Assembly: GCA_020249415.1 (NCBI GenBank)
Contig: JADCFR010000415.1
Coordinates: forward strand, 1-10,160
Source of the DNA: Roseomonas sp.
GTDB taxonomy: Bacteria; Pseudomonadota; Alphaproteobacteria; Acetobacterales; Acetobacteraceae
Reading direction: 5' to 3'
DNA: 10,160 bases
Below, piece by piece: positions 1 through 7,282 of this stretch (position 1 is its first letter; the number at the start of each line of letters is the position of its first letter). Below the pieces are notes generated by a model, which searched no databases, had not been told where the DNA came from, and was given only the letters and a program-made list of their open reading frames with translations. The translations under genes and the position numbers were made by a program.

Positions 1-1
1 G

Positions 2-1105
2 TCGCATGTGCTGTGGCTGACGCAGCGCGCGCTGCGCGGGGACGCAGCGCTGCTTGGGCATATCGGGCTGTGTGCCTTTGCCGCGCTGGCGACCGCTGCA
101 CCGTTCAGCGCTGCGCTGCTGATGCCTGATATTTTTGCGCCGATTGTCGTGCTGGGGCTATTCCTGCTGGGCTTTGGCGCTGCGGCGCTGACGCGGTTTG
201 AGCGTGGCTATTTGGTGGCGCTGGTGGCACTCGGCATTGCGGCGCATTTGGCGCATTTGCCGCTGGCGCTCGGCTTATGCGCGGTTGCGCTGGTGCTGCG
301 TCTTTGGCGGTATCCAGTGCGGATTTTTGCCACGGCGCTGCCGGTGGTGCTGGCCGTGGCTCTGCTGATGATCACCAATGCCATCGGTCATGGGCGTGTT
401 GCACTCTCACCCTATGGCTCGGTTTTTCTACTGGCGCGCTTGCAGGAAGACGGGCCGGCGACAGCGCTGATCAAGGCGCGCTGCCCGGGTGCCGGCTGGT
501 ATCTTTGCGCTTTTACCGATCGTCTGCCCATGCCGGCGAATGATTTCCTCTGGGCGCCGGATAGCCCGGTGAATCGGGACACCGCCGGCAAGCCGCGCTT
601 TCTGGGCGGCATGATGCTGGCGCCGGAAGCTGGCCAGATTGTCGCGGAGACCTTGCGCGCCGACCCGCTTGGCGTGGCCCGCGCCATGGCGGGCAATGCG
701 CTGGTGCAACTCGGCAGTTTTAGCATTGGCGATACCTTGGATGAGGCGCATTTCACCGTCGCCATTCGCCCGCGCATCGAACAGGGTTTTTCCGCGCGCG
801 AATTGGCGGCTTTCGATCAGGCGCGGCAGGCACAAGGCGTGTTGAAGGATGCGCTGACGCCGCTCAATCCCTTCCATCTGCTGGTGGTGGTGCTGGCTTT
901 GCCGATGTTGGCTTGGGCCGCTTGGCGCGGGCAGCGGCTGCCCTTGGCCTTCGCGTTGTTTCTGGTAGCGGCGGTGCTGGGCAATGCGTTGATCTGTGGC
1001 GGGCTTTCCGCCCCGCATCCGCGCTATGGCGCGCGCATCATGTGGTTATTGCCGGTGGCGGCTTTGCTGTGTTGGCCGCGCTGGCGCAAGGCAGAACCGC
1101 TTTAA
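2..1105 (+). CDS. Polytopic membrane protein of unknown function (5' end outside window)
   Basis: The reading frame is open to the left edge, so the true start is probably upstream; a GTG at 8 is the first possible start inside the window. Counting from that GTG, hydrophobic segments lie at about residues 15-38, 46-64, 68-99 (long enough for one or two helices), 106-126, 291-308, 313-335 and 345-357. A hydrophilic stretch of about 160 residues (roughly 127-290) sits between the two membrane blocks and carries two cysteines, C159 and C167, that could form a disulfide if the loop is periplasmic. The C-terminal end has an RYGAR segment followed by a last helix, loosely reminiscent of the ends of polytopic glycosyltransferase or polymer-export proteins, but no diagnostic motif is visible and I do not assign a function. 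The TAA stop overlaps the stop of convergent hemF. Coding is well supported by length and composition; identity is unknown. Confidence 0.75.
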   Translation, partial: SHVLWLTQRALRGDAALLGHIGLCAFAALATAAPFSAALLMPDIFAPIVVLGLFLLGFGAAALTRFERGYLVALVALGIAAHLAHLPLALGLCAVALVLRLWRYPVRIFATALPVVLAVALLMITNAIGHGRVALSPYGSVFLLARLQEDGPATALIKARCPGAGWYLCAFTDRLPMPANDFLWAPDSPVNRDTAGKPRFLGGMMLAPEAGQIVAETLRADPLGVARAMAGNALVQLGSFSIGDTLDEAHFTVAIRPRIEQGFSARELAAFDQARQAQGVLKDALTPLNPFHLLVVVLALPMLAWAAWRGQRLPLAFALFLVAAVLGNALICGGLSAPHPRYGARIMWLLPVAALLCWPRWRKAEPL

Positions 1106-1995
1106 GGCCACTTCACCGCCGGCGGCATGGACATTAAAATCGCCTCCACATTCCCGCCGGTCTTCAGGCCGAAAATCGTGCCGCGATCATGCAGCAGGTT
1201 GAATTCCACATAGCGCCCACGGCGGATCAATTGATGTTCCCGCTCAGCCTCGGTCCAGGCTTCATGCATCCGCTTGCGGATAATGGCGGGATAGGCTTGC
1301 AGGAAGGCCAGGCCAACATCGCGGGTGAAGGTGAAATCGGCATCAATCCCCTTGCCCGGCGTGCGATCCCCCAGCCAATCATAGAAAATCCCGCCAAGCC
1401 CACGTGGTTCCCCGCGATGGGGCAGAAAGAAATACTCATCGCACCATTTCTTGAAGCGCGGGTAATAGGTGGCGTCATGCTTGTCGCAGGCCCCCTTGAA
1501 GGCGGCGTGGAAATCCGCCGCATCGGCCTGGGCTTCGGGTGCTTCGGGCGTCATGGGGGTGATATCCCCCCCGCCGCCGAACCAGGCATTCCGGGTCACG
1601 ATGAAGCGCGTATTCATATGCGCCGCCGGCACGCGTGGGCTTTGCATATGTGCCACCAGAGACACACCTGTCGCCAGAAAACGCGGGTCTTCCTCGGCGC
1701 CCGGGATTTGCTTGCGGAATTCGGGGGAGAATTCGCCAAAGACGGTGGAGACATTCACCCCCACTTTTTCAAAAACCCTGCCCTTCATGACGGACATGAC
1801 GCCCCCACCGCCTTCCGGCCTTTCCCAGGCAGTGCGGGTGAAGCGCCCCGGCGGCAGGCCGGTATGGGGGCCAGCGGCCAAATCATCCTCAATCGCTTCA
1901 AAAGCGGCGCAAAGCCGGTCCCGCAATTCCTCAAACCAGGCGCGGGCAGGGGCCACGAAAGGGTGGCTCGCAGGGCCGGCGGCGCTTTTTTCCAT
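1102..1995 (-). CDS. hemF: Oxygen-dependent coproporphyrinogen III oxidase
   Basis: HemF catalyses the O2-dependent oxidative decarboxylation of coproporphyrinogen III to protoporphyrinogen IX, a late haem-biosynthesis step in the cytoplasm. The 297-aa product matches the usual family length of about 300. The family signature is present at residues 182-207: KKWCDEYFF, then [10 protein letters not shown] and FYD. Other conserved blocks are AHMNTRF (125-131), [10 protein letters not shown] (138-147) and the C-terminal [12 protein letters not shown] (262-273). The ATG at 1995 was chosen because AAGGAAG lies 7 nt upstream on the coding strand; a frame extension to 2040 would add 15 unlikely residues and run into the divergent promoter region. 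It is head-to-head with petABC and tail-to-tail with the membrane gene at the left edge. HemF needs oxygen, so the host respires aerobically at least part of the time. Identification is firm. Confidence 0.96.
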   Translation of the reverse strand: MEKSAAGPASHPFVAPARAWFEELRDRLCAAFEAIEDDLAAGPHTGLPPGRFTRTAWERPEGGGGVMSVMKGRVFEKVGVNVSTVFGEFSPEFRKQIPGAEEDPRFLATGVSLVAHMQSPRVPAAHMNTRFIVTRNAWFGGGGDITPMTPEAPEAQADAADFHAAFKGACDKHDATYYPRFKKWCDEYFFLPHRGEPRGLGGIFYDWLGDRTPGKGIDADFTFTRDVGLAFLQAYPAIIRKRMHEAWTEAEREHQLIRRGRYVEFNLLHDRGTIFGLKTGGNVEAILMSMPPAVKWP

Positions 1996-2026
1996 GAGAT
2001 AGCTTCCTTTGTAACACCGGGGCGGA

Positions 2027-2056
2027 TTTACACCTTGCAAACCGCTCTACTATAAG
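2027..2056 (+). promoter_or_regulatory. Predicted sigma70-type promoter of petABC
   Basis: TTTACA at 2027-2032 (5 of 6 to TTGACA) is separated by 18 bp from TATAAG at 2051-2056 (5 of 6 to TATAAT). Transcription would begin near 2062-2064, giving a leader of about 130 nt before petA. On the opposite strand the same AT-rich core reads TATAGT (2054-2049) and could serve as a -10 for hemF, but I see no convincing -35 for it. Confidence 0.55.
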
Positions 2057-2067
2057 ACCCTCGTTTC

Positions 2068-2092
2068 GGCGGGGCCGATTTTCGGCGCCGCC
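2068..2092 (+). promoter_or_regulatory. Leader hairpin in petABC 5' untranslated region
   Basis: An 11-bp inverted repeat with one mismatch (2068-2078 against 2082-2092, TTT loop) begins a few bases after the predicted transcription start. It is GC-rich and would fold strongly in RNA. No U-run follows, so it is not an intrinsic terminator; an RNA-stability or regulatory role is possible but unproven. Confidence 0.4.
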
Positions 2093-2109
2093 ATTTCGTT
2101 GTGATCTTG

Positions 2110-2124
2110 GCACCCCAGGGGTGC
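2110..2124. promoter_or_regulatory. Perfect 15-nt palindrome in the hemF-petA intergenic region
   Basis: GCACCCC-A-GGGGTGC is a perfect 7-bp inverted repeat around a single central base. It lies about 55 nt after the petA -10 and about 115 nt upstream of the hemF start. The symmetry could reflect a dimeric regulator site or another leader hairpin, although a one-base loop would force opening of the inner pairs in RNA. No family of regulators is recognised from it. Confidence 0.35.
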
Positions 2125-2192
2125 AGGCCTAAATCGTGCGGCGAAGTGAAGCCCTCGGCAAGAGGGTTCCCCGTCGTAAAGGGATGGTGAGG

Positions 2193-2735
2193 ATGGCTGA
2201 TACCGCTCATGCGGCGCCCGATGGCGCGCCGCGGCGTGACTTTCTGAAACTCGTGACCGGCGCTTTCGCGGCAGTCGGTGTTGGCGCCATTGCCTGGCCC
2301 TTCATCGCTTCACTGCAGCCCGCGAAGGATACGCTGGCGCTGGCAAGCACGGATGTGGATCTGGCGCCGATCACGGAAGGCCAGGCAGTGACCGTGATGT
2401 GGCGCGGCAAGCCGGTTTTCGTGCGCAGCCGCACGCCCAAGGAAATCGAGGAAGCGCGCGCCGTGGCGGTGAATTCCCTGCCGGATCCGGCGACCGACCA
2501 ATCCCGCGTCCAGCGTGAGCAATGGCTGGTGCTGATTGGCATTTGCACTCATCTGGGCTGCGTGCCGACCGGCCAAAGGCCCACCGATACGCGCGGGGAT
2601 TACGGCGGCTGGTTCTGCCCCTGCCATGGCAGCCACTACGACACATCCGGCAGAATTCGCAAAGGTCCGGCACCCCGGAACCTTGACGTTCCGCAATACG
2701 CCTTCACATCCGACACCAAGATCAGAATCGGTTGA
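2193..2735 (+). CDS. petA: Ubiquinol-cytochrome c reductase Rieske iron-sulfur subunit
   Basis: This is the high-potential [2Fe-2S] subunit of the cytochrome bc1 complex; it takes an electron from ubiquinol and passes it to cytochrome c1 in the periplasm. The N-terminus carries a twin-arginine motif, PRRDFLKL (residues 13-20), followed by one uncleaved hydrophobic anchor (about 21-41), as is usual for Tat-inserted Rieske proteins. The cluster motifs are CTHLGC (118-123) and CPCHGS (142-147): C118, H120, C142 and H145 are the ligands, C123 and C144 the stabilising disulfide. S147 and Y149, associated with high redox potential, are both present. The ATG at 2193 gives 180 aa, normal for alphaproteobacteria, with AAAGGG 9 nt upstream; the ATG at 2184 in the same frame has that element directly abutting it and is less likely. 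petB follows after 12 bp. Confidence 0.96.
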   Translation: MADTAHAAPDGAPRRDFLKLVTGAFAAVGVGAIAWPFIASLQPAKDTLALASTDVDLAPITEGQAVTVMWRGKPVFVRSRTPKEIEEARAVAVNSLPDPATDQSRVQREQWLVLIGICTHLGCVPTGQRPTDTRGDYGGWFCPCHGSHYDTSGRIRKGPAPRNLDVPQYAFTSDTKIRIG

Positions 2736-2747
2736 GGATAGAAAAAC

Positions 2748-4016
2748 ATGTCAATCGGGTTGCACAAGAGCGAATTCTCGAATCCGGTGGTACGCTGGAT
2801 AGACCAGCGCCTTCCGGTCTTCACCATGATGCAGAAGGAATACGGAACCTTCCCGACGCCGAGGAATTTCAATTATTTCTGGAATTTCGGCGCACTCGCC
2901 ATGGTCACGCTGATGATCATGATCGCGACGGGCATTTTCCTGTCCATGCATTACGCGGCGCATACCAGCCTTGCCTTCGACAGTGTTGAGCGCATCATGC
3001 GCGACGTGAATGCGGGCTGGTTGATCCGTTATGTTCACATGAACGGCGCCAGCATGTTTTTCATCGTGGTCTATATCCACATCTTCCGCGGCATGTACTA
3101 CGGCTCCTACAAGGCGCCGCGCGAATTGCTGTGGATGCTGGGTGTTGTGATCTTCCTGCTGATGATGGCAACCGCCTTCATGGGATATGTGCTGCCATGG
3201 GGCCAGATGTCCTTCTGGGGTGCGACCGTCATCACCAATTTGTTCAGCGCCTTCCCGGTGGTCGGCAATTACATCGTTGAACTGCTATGGGGTGGCTTTA
3301 GTGTGGATAATCCCACGCTCAACCGCTTCTTCAGCCTGCATTATTTGCTGCCCTTCGTGATCCTGGGCGTGGTCTTCCTGCATGTCGCCGCGCTGCATAT
3401 CACCGGGTCCAACAACCCGCTCGGCATTGAGCCCAAGGGCCCGCAGGATACGCTTCCCTTCCACCCGTATTATACGGCGAAGGATAGCGTTGGCCTGGTC
3501 GTCTATTTCATCGTCTTCGCGGTGCTGGTGTTCTTCGCGCCGAACTATCTGGGCCATCCGGACAATTACATTCCCGCCAATCCGCTGGTGACGCCGCCGC
3601 ATATCGTGCCGGAATGGTACTTCCTGCCCTATTACGCGATCCTGCGCGCGGTGCCGGATAAGCTTGGCGGCGTGCTGCTGATGTTCGGTTCGATCCTGAT
3701 CTGGTTCGTGCTGCCTTGGCTTGATCGTTCCCCGGTGCGGTCCATGCGCTTCCGTCCGCTGGCGCGTCTGTTCTTCCTGCTCTGGACGGTGAATTTCCTT
3801 GTGCTGCTCTGGGTTGGCGCCAAGCCGGCGGAAGGCACCTATGTGCTGATCGCGCAGATCGCGACCGCCTATTACTTCGCCTATTTCCTGGTGATCCTGC
3901 CGCTGTTAGCGAAGTTTGAGCGGCCCTTGCCACTACCAGAGAGTATATCCCGACCCGTGCTGGGCGGGGGGCCGTTGCCGATGGGCGCGGCAGCCAAGCC
4001 GATGGAGAAGGCCTGA
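2748..4016 (+). CDS. petB: Cytochrome b subunit of the bc1 complex
   Basis: This membrane core subunit oxidises ubiquinol at Qo, reduces ubiquinone at Qi and carries haems bL and bH. It has 422 aa in a single chain, unlike the split b6/subunit IV of cyanobacteria. The four haem ligands are visible as two pairs 14 residues apart, H97/H111 and H198/H212, matching the Rhodobacter capsulatus numbering exactly. The Qo motif PEWY is at 288-291, and [19 protein letters not shown], the conserved Qo-side segment, is at 146-164. Hydrophobic helices occupy the expected places through to the C-terminal membrane span (about 364-388). GAGGAT 8 nt upstream serves as the ribosome-binding site. The gene sits between petA (12 bp away) and petC (2 bp away), clearly one operon. 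Bacterial gene naming varies (petB or fbcB); the function is not in doubt. Confidence 0.97.
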   Translation: MSIGLHKSEFSNPVVRWIDQRLPVFTMMQKEYGTFPTPRNFNYFWNFGALAMVTLMIMIATGIFLSMHYAAHTSLAFDSVERIMRDVNAGWLIRYVHMNGASMFFIVVYIHIFRGMYYGSYKAPRELLWMLGVVIFLLMMATAFMGYVLPWGQMSFWGATVITNLFSAFPVVGNYIVELLWGGFSVDNPTLNRFFSLHYLLPFVILGVVFLHVAALHITGSNNPLGIEPKGPQDTLPFHPYYTAKDSVGLVVYFIVFAVLVFFAPNYLGHPDNYIPANPLVTPPHIVPEWYFLPYYAILRAVPDKLGGVLLMFGSILIWFVLPWLDRSPVRSMRFRPLARLFFLLWTVNFLVLLWVGAKPAEGTYVLIAQIATAYYFAYFLVILPLLAKFERPLPLPESISRPVLGGGPLPMGAAAKPMEKA

Positions 4017-4018
4017 TC

Positions 4019-4786
4019 ATGTTGCGTATGTCCTTCAAGGCCCTCGCCCTGACCCTTGGCATCTTCGCTGCCGCCCCCGCCCATGCGGCGGGGGAAGCCA
4101 TCCCCATCCCGGATCGGAAATTCTCCTTCGATGGGATTTTCGGCACCTATGATCGCGCCAGCGCGCAGCGTGGCTTCCAGGTTTACAAGGAAGTCTGCGC
4201 CGCCTGCCATGGCTTGCGGCTGCTTTCCTATCGCAATCTGCGCGATTTGGGTCTGACCGAGGCACAGGTCGCGGCCATCGCTTCCCAGTTTGAAATCAAG
4301 GATGGCCCAAATGATGAGGGCCAGATGTTCGAACGCCCCGGCCGTCCGGCGGACCGTTTCCGCAGCCCCTTCCCGAATGATGCCGCCGCGCGCGCGGCCA
4401 ATAACGGCGCCCTGCCGCCAGATCTTTCGGTGATGACCAAGGCGCGCGCGGGTGGCGCGGATTACCTGTTTGCGCTGCTGACCGGTTATGTGGACCCGCC
4501 GCCCGGTGTCACCGTGATGGATGGGATGCATTACAACAAGTACTTCCCGGGCAATCAGATCGCCATGGGCCCTGTGCTCAACCCCGATCAGGTTGAATAT
4601 GCTGATGGCACCAAGGCGACGGTTGAGCAGATGGCGCATGATGTCAGCACCTTCCTGCAATGGGCCGCCGAGCCGGAGCTTGAACAGCGCCGCGCCCTTG
4701 GCGTTAAGATCATCATCTTCCTGACGATCCTGGCCGGTCTCACCTATGCGGTGAAGCGCAAGATCTGGGCTGACGTTGAACACTGA
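4019..4786 (+). CDS. petC: Cytochrome c1 subunit of the bc1 complex
   Basis: Cytochrome c1 passes electrons from the Rieske centre to a soluble or membrane-bound cytochrome c. The 255-aa precursor starts with a Sec signal peptide (hydrophobic to about residue 20, likely cleaved after AHA at 21-23). The covalent haem motif CAACH is at 60-64, and M183 in the IAMGP segment is the expected sixth ligand, since it aligns with the bovine and bacterial c1 methionine region just before the VEYADGT block (192-198). DVSTFLQWAAEPE (208-220) is the family hallmark, followed by a single C-terminal membrane anchor (about 228-245) and a basic cytoplasmic tail. The ATG at 4019 lies 2 nt after the petB stop with GGAGAAGG 7 nt upstream; an ATG at 4028 is an alternative that leaves the signal peptide intact. 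A strong terminator follows at 4813. Confidence 0.96.
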   Translation: MLRMSFKALALTLGIFAAAPAHAAGEAIPIPDRKFSFDGIFGTYDRASAQRGFQVYKEVCAACHGLRLLSYRNLRDLGLTEAQVAAIASQFEIKDGPNDEGQMFERPGRPADRFRSPFPNDAAARAANNGALPPDLSVMTKARAGGADYLFALLTGYVDPPPGVTVMDGMHYNKYFPGNQIAMGPVLNPDQVEYADGTKATVEQMAHDVSTFLQWAAEPELEQRRALGVKIIIFLTILAGLTYAVKRKIWADVEH

Positions 4787-4812
4787 TCGCTTCTGAAGCG
4801 GTTTAGGCATGG

Positions 4813-4843
4813 CACGCGCCCCTTCCGGGGCGCGTGTTTTTTT
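4813..4843 (+). terminator. Intrinsic terminator of petABC
   Basis: A perfect 10-bp GC-rich stem (CACGCGCCCC at 4813-4822 pairs with 4827-4836) has a TTCC loop and is followed directly by seven T residues (4837-4843). It starts 27 bp after the petC stop, in the correct orientation to end the operon. Confidence 0.92.
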
Positions 4844-4896
4844 ATGCGCCGCGCGTGGTTTCCATCGGTGCGGGTTCTGCGCTACTGACTTGGCTC

Positions 4897-5469
4897 ATGC
4901 AGCCATCCGAACCCGTCGCGCGGTTGAAGGTGCAGGTGACGTTCCTGCGCATGGACGCCCCGCCCACCAGCCCCGCCCCGGCCCTGCCGGCAGATGCGCG
5001 GGTGGAGAGGGTGTGGCATTGCTCGGTGCCCTTCTATCGTTACCTTTACGCGACCGTGGGCGCGCCCTGGCTTTGGTGGATGCGGCGCATTGCAACTGAT
5101 GCAGAACTGGCCGCCATGCTCGGTCATCCCTCGGTCAGCGTGCATGTGCTGCTGCGGGATGGCGAACCGGCCGGGTTTTATGAGCTGGATCATCGCAGCG
5201 GGCAGACCGCGAATCTCTCCTATTTCGGGCTGATGCCCTGGGCGATTGGCACCGGGCTTGGCGCGGCGTTTTTGCGCCATGCGGTGGATGCCGCCTGGCA
5301 GATCGGCCTGCCCGCGGTTACGGTAAACACCTGCAATGCGGATCATCCGCGCGCCCTGCCGGGCTATCTGGCGGCGGGCTTTCGCCGGTTGCGCGCGATT
5401 GAGGAAGTCTGGCCCGTGCCGCTTTCCCTTGGCATGGTGATCCCGCCACATCTGCCGCGCTTGCCCTGA
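4897..5469 (+). CDS. GNAT-family N-acetyltransferase
   Basis: The 190-aa product resembles GCN5-related acetyltransferases, which move an acetyl group from acetyl-CoA to an amine; the substrate is not predictable. Residues 82-98 read as the central beta-hairpin (SVHVLLRDGEPAGFYEL), followed by ANLSYFGLMP (106-115) and the acetyl-CoA pyrophosphate loop around AIGTGLGAAFL (116-126). VTVNTCNADHPRALPGYLAAGF (141-162, key residues N144, H150, Y157, GF) is the typical C-terminal GNAT segment where a partner leaves the side chain and packs as 'Y..AGF'. Start choice is uncertain: ATG 4897 has no clear ribosome-binding site, while GTG 4936 has GAAGG five bases upstream and would give 177 aa. An earlier GTG at 4834 lies inside the petC terminator and is rejected. 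It is separated from petABC by that terminator. Confidence 0.85.
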   Translation: MQPSEPVARLKVQVTFLRMDAPPTSPAPALPADARVERVWHCSVPFYRYLYATVGAPWLWWMRRIATDAELAAMLGHPSVSVHVLLRDGEPAGFYELDHRSGQTANLSYFGLMPWAIGTGLGAAFLRHAVDAAWQIGLPAVTVNTCNADHPRALPGYLAAGFRRLRAIEEVWPVPLSLGMVIPPHLPRLP

Positions 5470-5528
5470 CCCCGCATATTCCCAGGAACGCCACCTCAGC
5501 CTTTAATACTGGCGGAGGAAGAACCGCC

Positions 5529-6500
5529 ATGAACAATGCCTCGCGCCGGGTACTGCTCGGTTCCGCGCTTGCCTTACCCTTCATTGCCCGTGTTGCCGCA
5601 CAGCCTACCTGGCCGGATCGGCCGGTGCGCATCATCATCCCCTTTGGCGCGGGCGGGCCGATTGATCTGGTGGGCCGCTTGCTGGCCGAGCATCTCAAGG
5701 AAAGGCTGGGACAGCCCTTTATTATCGAAAATCGCCCCGGCGCTGGCGGCAGCATCGGCATCCATACCGTGGTGCAAGCGCCGCCCGATGGCACGGTCTT
5801 TGTGCTGACCAGCGCATCGCTTGCGAGCGTGCCGGCGCTTTACCCCAATCGCGGGCTTGATCCGCGCATAGCCTTGGCGCCGGTCAGCCTGGTCGCGGAT
5901 ATTCCAACCGCCATGGTGGTGCGTGCGGCGTCGCCGTATCAGAGCGTGCAGGATGTGGTGAATGCTGCCCGCGCCGCACCTGGGCGGCTGACCTATGGCA
6001 GCGGTGGAGTTGGGTCTTCCAACCATCTTTCGGGCGCGCTGTTTGCGCTGGCGGCCAATCTCGACCTCACGCATGTGTCCTATCGTGGCGCGGCGCCGGC
6101 CATGACGGCGCTTTATGCCGGCGAGATAGACGTGGTGTTCGCAAGCACGGTGGAAACCCTGCCGCATGTGCAAGGTGGCCGCGCGCGGCTTTTGGGGGTG
6201 GCGGGGCCGCGGCGCCTGCCGGCCCTGCCCGATACGCCGGCCATCAATGAAACCGTGCCCGGTTATGTCGCGCTGAATTGGTATGCCATCGCCGCGCCGC
6301 GCGCCACGCCGCCCGCCATCATCGCCCGCATGGCGGAGGTGCTGGGCGGCCTGCGTGACCTGCCCGAAGTGCGGACGCGCTTTGCCGCCGCCGGCACCAC
6401 GCCGCTGCTGACCGGCCCGGCGGAATTGGCCGCGCTGCTGGACTCCGATGTGCCGCAATGGCAGCGCGTGGTGGCGGCGACAGGGATCAAGGTGGAATAG
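5529..6500 (+). CDS. Bug/TctC-family periplasmic solute receptor (tripartite tricarboxylate transporter type)
   Basis: Bug proteins are periplasmic receptors that bind small carboxylates or other polar solutes and normally feed a TctAB membrane pair. The 323-aa length fits the family. The signal peptide contains SRRVLLG (residues 5-11), a Tat-like motif, with a hydrophobic stretch to about 20 and probable cleavage near VAA|QP (24). Family blocks follow in order: WPDRPVRIIIPFGAGGPIDL (28-47), ENRPGAGGSIG (67-77), LTYGSGGVGSSNHLSG (154-169) and HVSYRGAAPAMTALYAGEID (182-201). GGAGGAAG (5513-5520) lies 8 nt upstream of the ATG. No tctA or tctB gene is in the window, so it is an orphan receptor here, common in bacteria with expanded Bug sets. 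It starts 59 bp after the acetyltransferase gene and converges with the next minus-strand gene across 12 bp. Confidence 0.93.
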   Translation: MNNASRRVLLGSALALPFIARVAAQPTWPDRPVRIIIPFGAGGPIDLVGRLLAEHLKERLGQPFIIENRPGAGGSIGIHTVVQAPPDGTVFVLTSASLASVPALYPNRGLDPRIALAPVSLVADIPTAMVVRAASPYQSVQDVVNAARAAPGRLTYGSGGVGSSNHLSGALFALAANLDLTHVSYRGAAPAMTALYAGEIDVVFASTVETLPHVQGGRARLLGVAGPRRLPALPDTPAINETVPGYVALNWYAIAAPRATPPAIIARMAEVLGGLRDLPEVRTRFAAAGTTPLLTGPAELAALLDSDVPQWQRVVAATGIKVE

Positions 6501-6512
6501 GGGCGCTGACCC

Positions 6513-6878
6513 TCAGGTCACAATACTCACCAGCAGATAAAGCCCCCAAAGGCAGATTGCGGCTGCGCCGATCCTATCCGCATGCCAGCGCAGCCGGTTC
6601 GCAAAGGCCAGGCGCATGGCGTTCTGCATCGGCAGCGCATCCGGGGCATGGCGGTCAGCGACCATCAGCCAAATCTCACTCTGGCGCATATCCTGGCTGG
6701 GCACATAGGCAAGCTTCAGCAGCACAATCAGCCAGAGCAGCGTCACCAGCATCGCGCCAGAACGCAGCGCCAGCGCCCATTGGAAGGAAAGCGACAGGAA
6801 GATGAGCATGATCGCAAGGCTCGCAAAGCCAAGCGCGCGCCGGATGACCAGATCCGCCAATGCCTCAAGCCGTTCCAA
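6513..6878 (-). CDS. Small membrane protein of unknown function, TTG start
   Basis: The 121-aa product has three hydrophobic segments, at about residues 16-36, 41-59 and 102-119. A polar loop of some 40 residues between the second and third is rich in charged residues and ends in a basic NRLRWHADR stretch (94-102). The start is read as TTG at 6878, preceded on its strand by ATGAGGG at a suitable distance (GAGGG then 7 nt). No in-frame ATG, GTG or other TTG lies upstream for many codons, and two nearby ATGs are in another frame. The next in-frame ATG (residue 24) would remove most of the first helix. I do not recognise the family. It lies 105 bp beyond the preceding minus-strand gene, so it may have its own promoter, and converges with the Bug receptor gene. 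Confidence 0.7.
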   Translation of the reverse strand: MERLEALADLVIRRALGFASLAIMLIFLSLSFQWALALRSGAMLVTLLWLIVLLKLAYVPSQDMRQSEIWLMVADRHAPDALPMQNAMRLAFANRLRWHADRIGAAAICLWGLYLLVSIVT

Positions 6879-6983
6879 GCCATCGCCCTCATGCGCGGCG
6901 CCCCCGCTGGATCCAGGCGCGCTGCATCTAAGACTAACCTGAGGCGCAGCGGGGTGAAAGCGGTCTTTTCGCGGAAGGCCGCC

Positions 6984-7277
6984 TCAGCCTAGGCCGAGCA
7001 GCACGAGCAAAAGCGCGGTGCCGAACCAGACCATCATCGCCCCTTGCAGGCTGAGCCCCAGCCGCTCAGAAATCGCCGCCGGCAGGGCAGAGAGCAATAG
7101 CGTCGCGGTCGAGACGATCAGGGAGGCGCCGTAAAAGACAACCTCCTTCGTCGGCGGCAGAAGCTCCGGCAGCCAGACCGGGTAAAGGTGCCAGACAATC
7201 GGCAGGGTTGGGCTGATCATGCCATTCAGCAGGCAGGTCGCGACGGTCGCCACGAAAAGGTTTTGCGGGGTCATCAT
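6984..7277 (-). CDS. Small membrane protein of unknown function (97 aa)
   Basis: This short protein has hydrophobic segments at about residues 6-25, 46-68 and 77-96, with a proline-rich turn at 37-42 (PELLPP) and very little soluble sequence. The start is ATG 7277 (or the adjacent ATG 7274), 5 nt after the TAG of the upstream gene, which indicates translational coupling; the frame stays open for 56 codons further upstream but that part overlaps the neighbouring gene and has the look of an out-of-frame shadow. The ribosome-binding site is weak (GGCGGGG overlapping the upstream gene's end). No family is recognised. It probably acts with, or is at least co-expressed with, the protein encoded just upstream. 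Confidence 0.65.
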   Translation of the reverse strand: MMTPQNLFVATVATCLLNGMISPTLPIVWHLYPVWLPELLPPTKEVVFYGASLIVSTATLLLSALPAAISERLGLSLQGAMMVWFGTALLLVLLGLG

Positions 7278-7282
7278 GGCGG

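Noticed and set aside
1189-2055. A 288-codon plus-strand frame opposite hemF
   Set aside because: hemF carries the full family signature on the other strand; this frame shows no motif and runs across the hemF start and promoter region.
2152-2166. Small inverted repeat CCCTC-GGCAA-GAGGG ahead of petA
   Set aside because: Only five pairs with a five-base loop in GC-rich sequence; too short to separate from chance.
3881-4810. A 309-codon minus-strand frame opposite petC and the petB end
   Set aside because: Antisense to two essential, fully recognisable subunits; no motif and no ribosome-binding site of note.
5574-6458. A 294-codon minus-strand frame opposite the Bug receptor
   Set aside because: The plus-strand frame has all Bug blocks and a good ribosome-binding site; the antisense product is Arg/His-rich with no recognisable fold.
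6507-6520. Small inverted repeat TGACC-CTCA-GGTCA at the Bug/small-membrane-gene convergence
   Set aside because: Five pairs, no T-run on either strand; not adequate as a bidirectional terminator.
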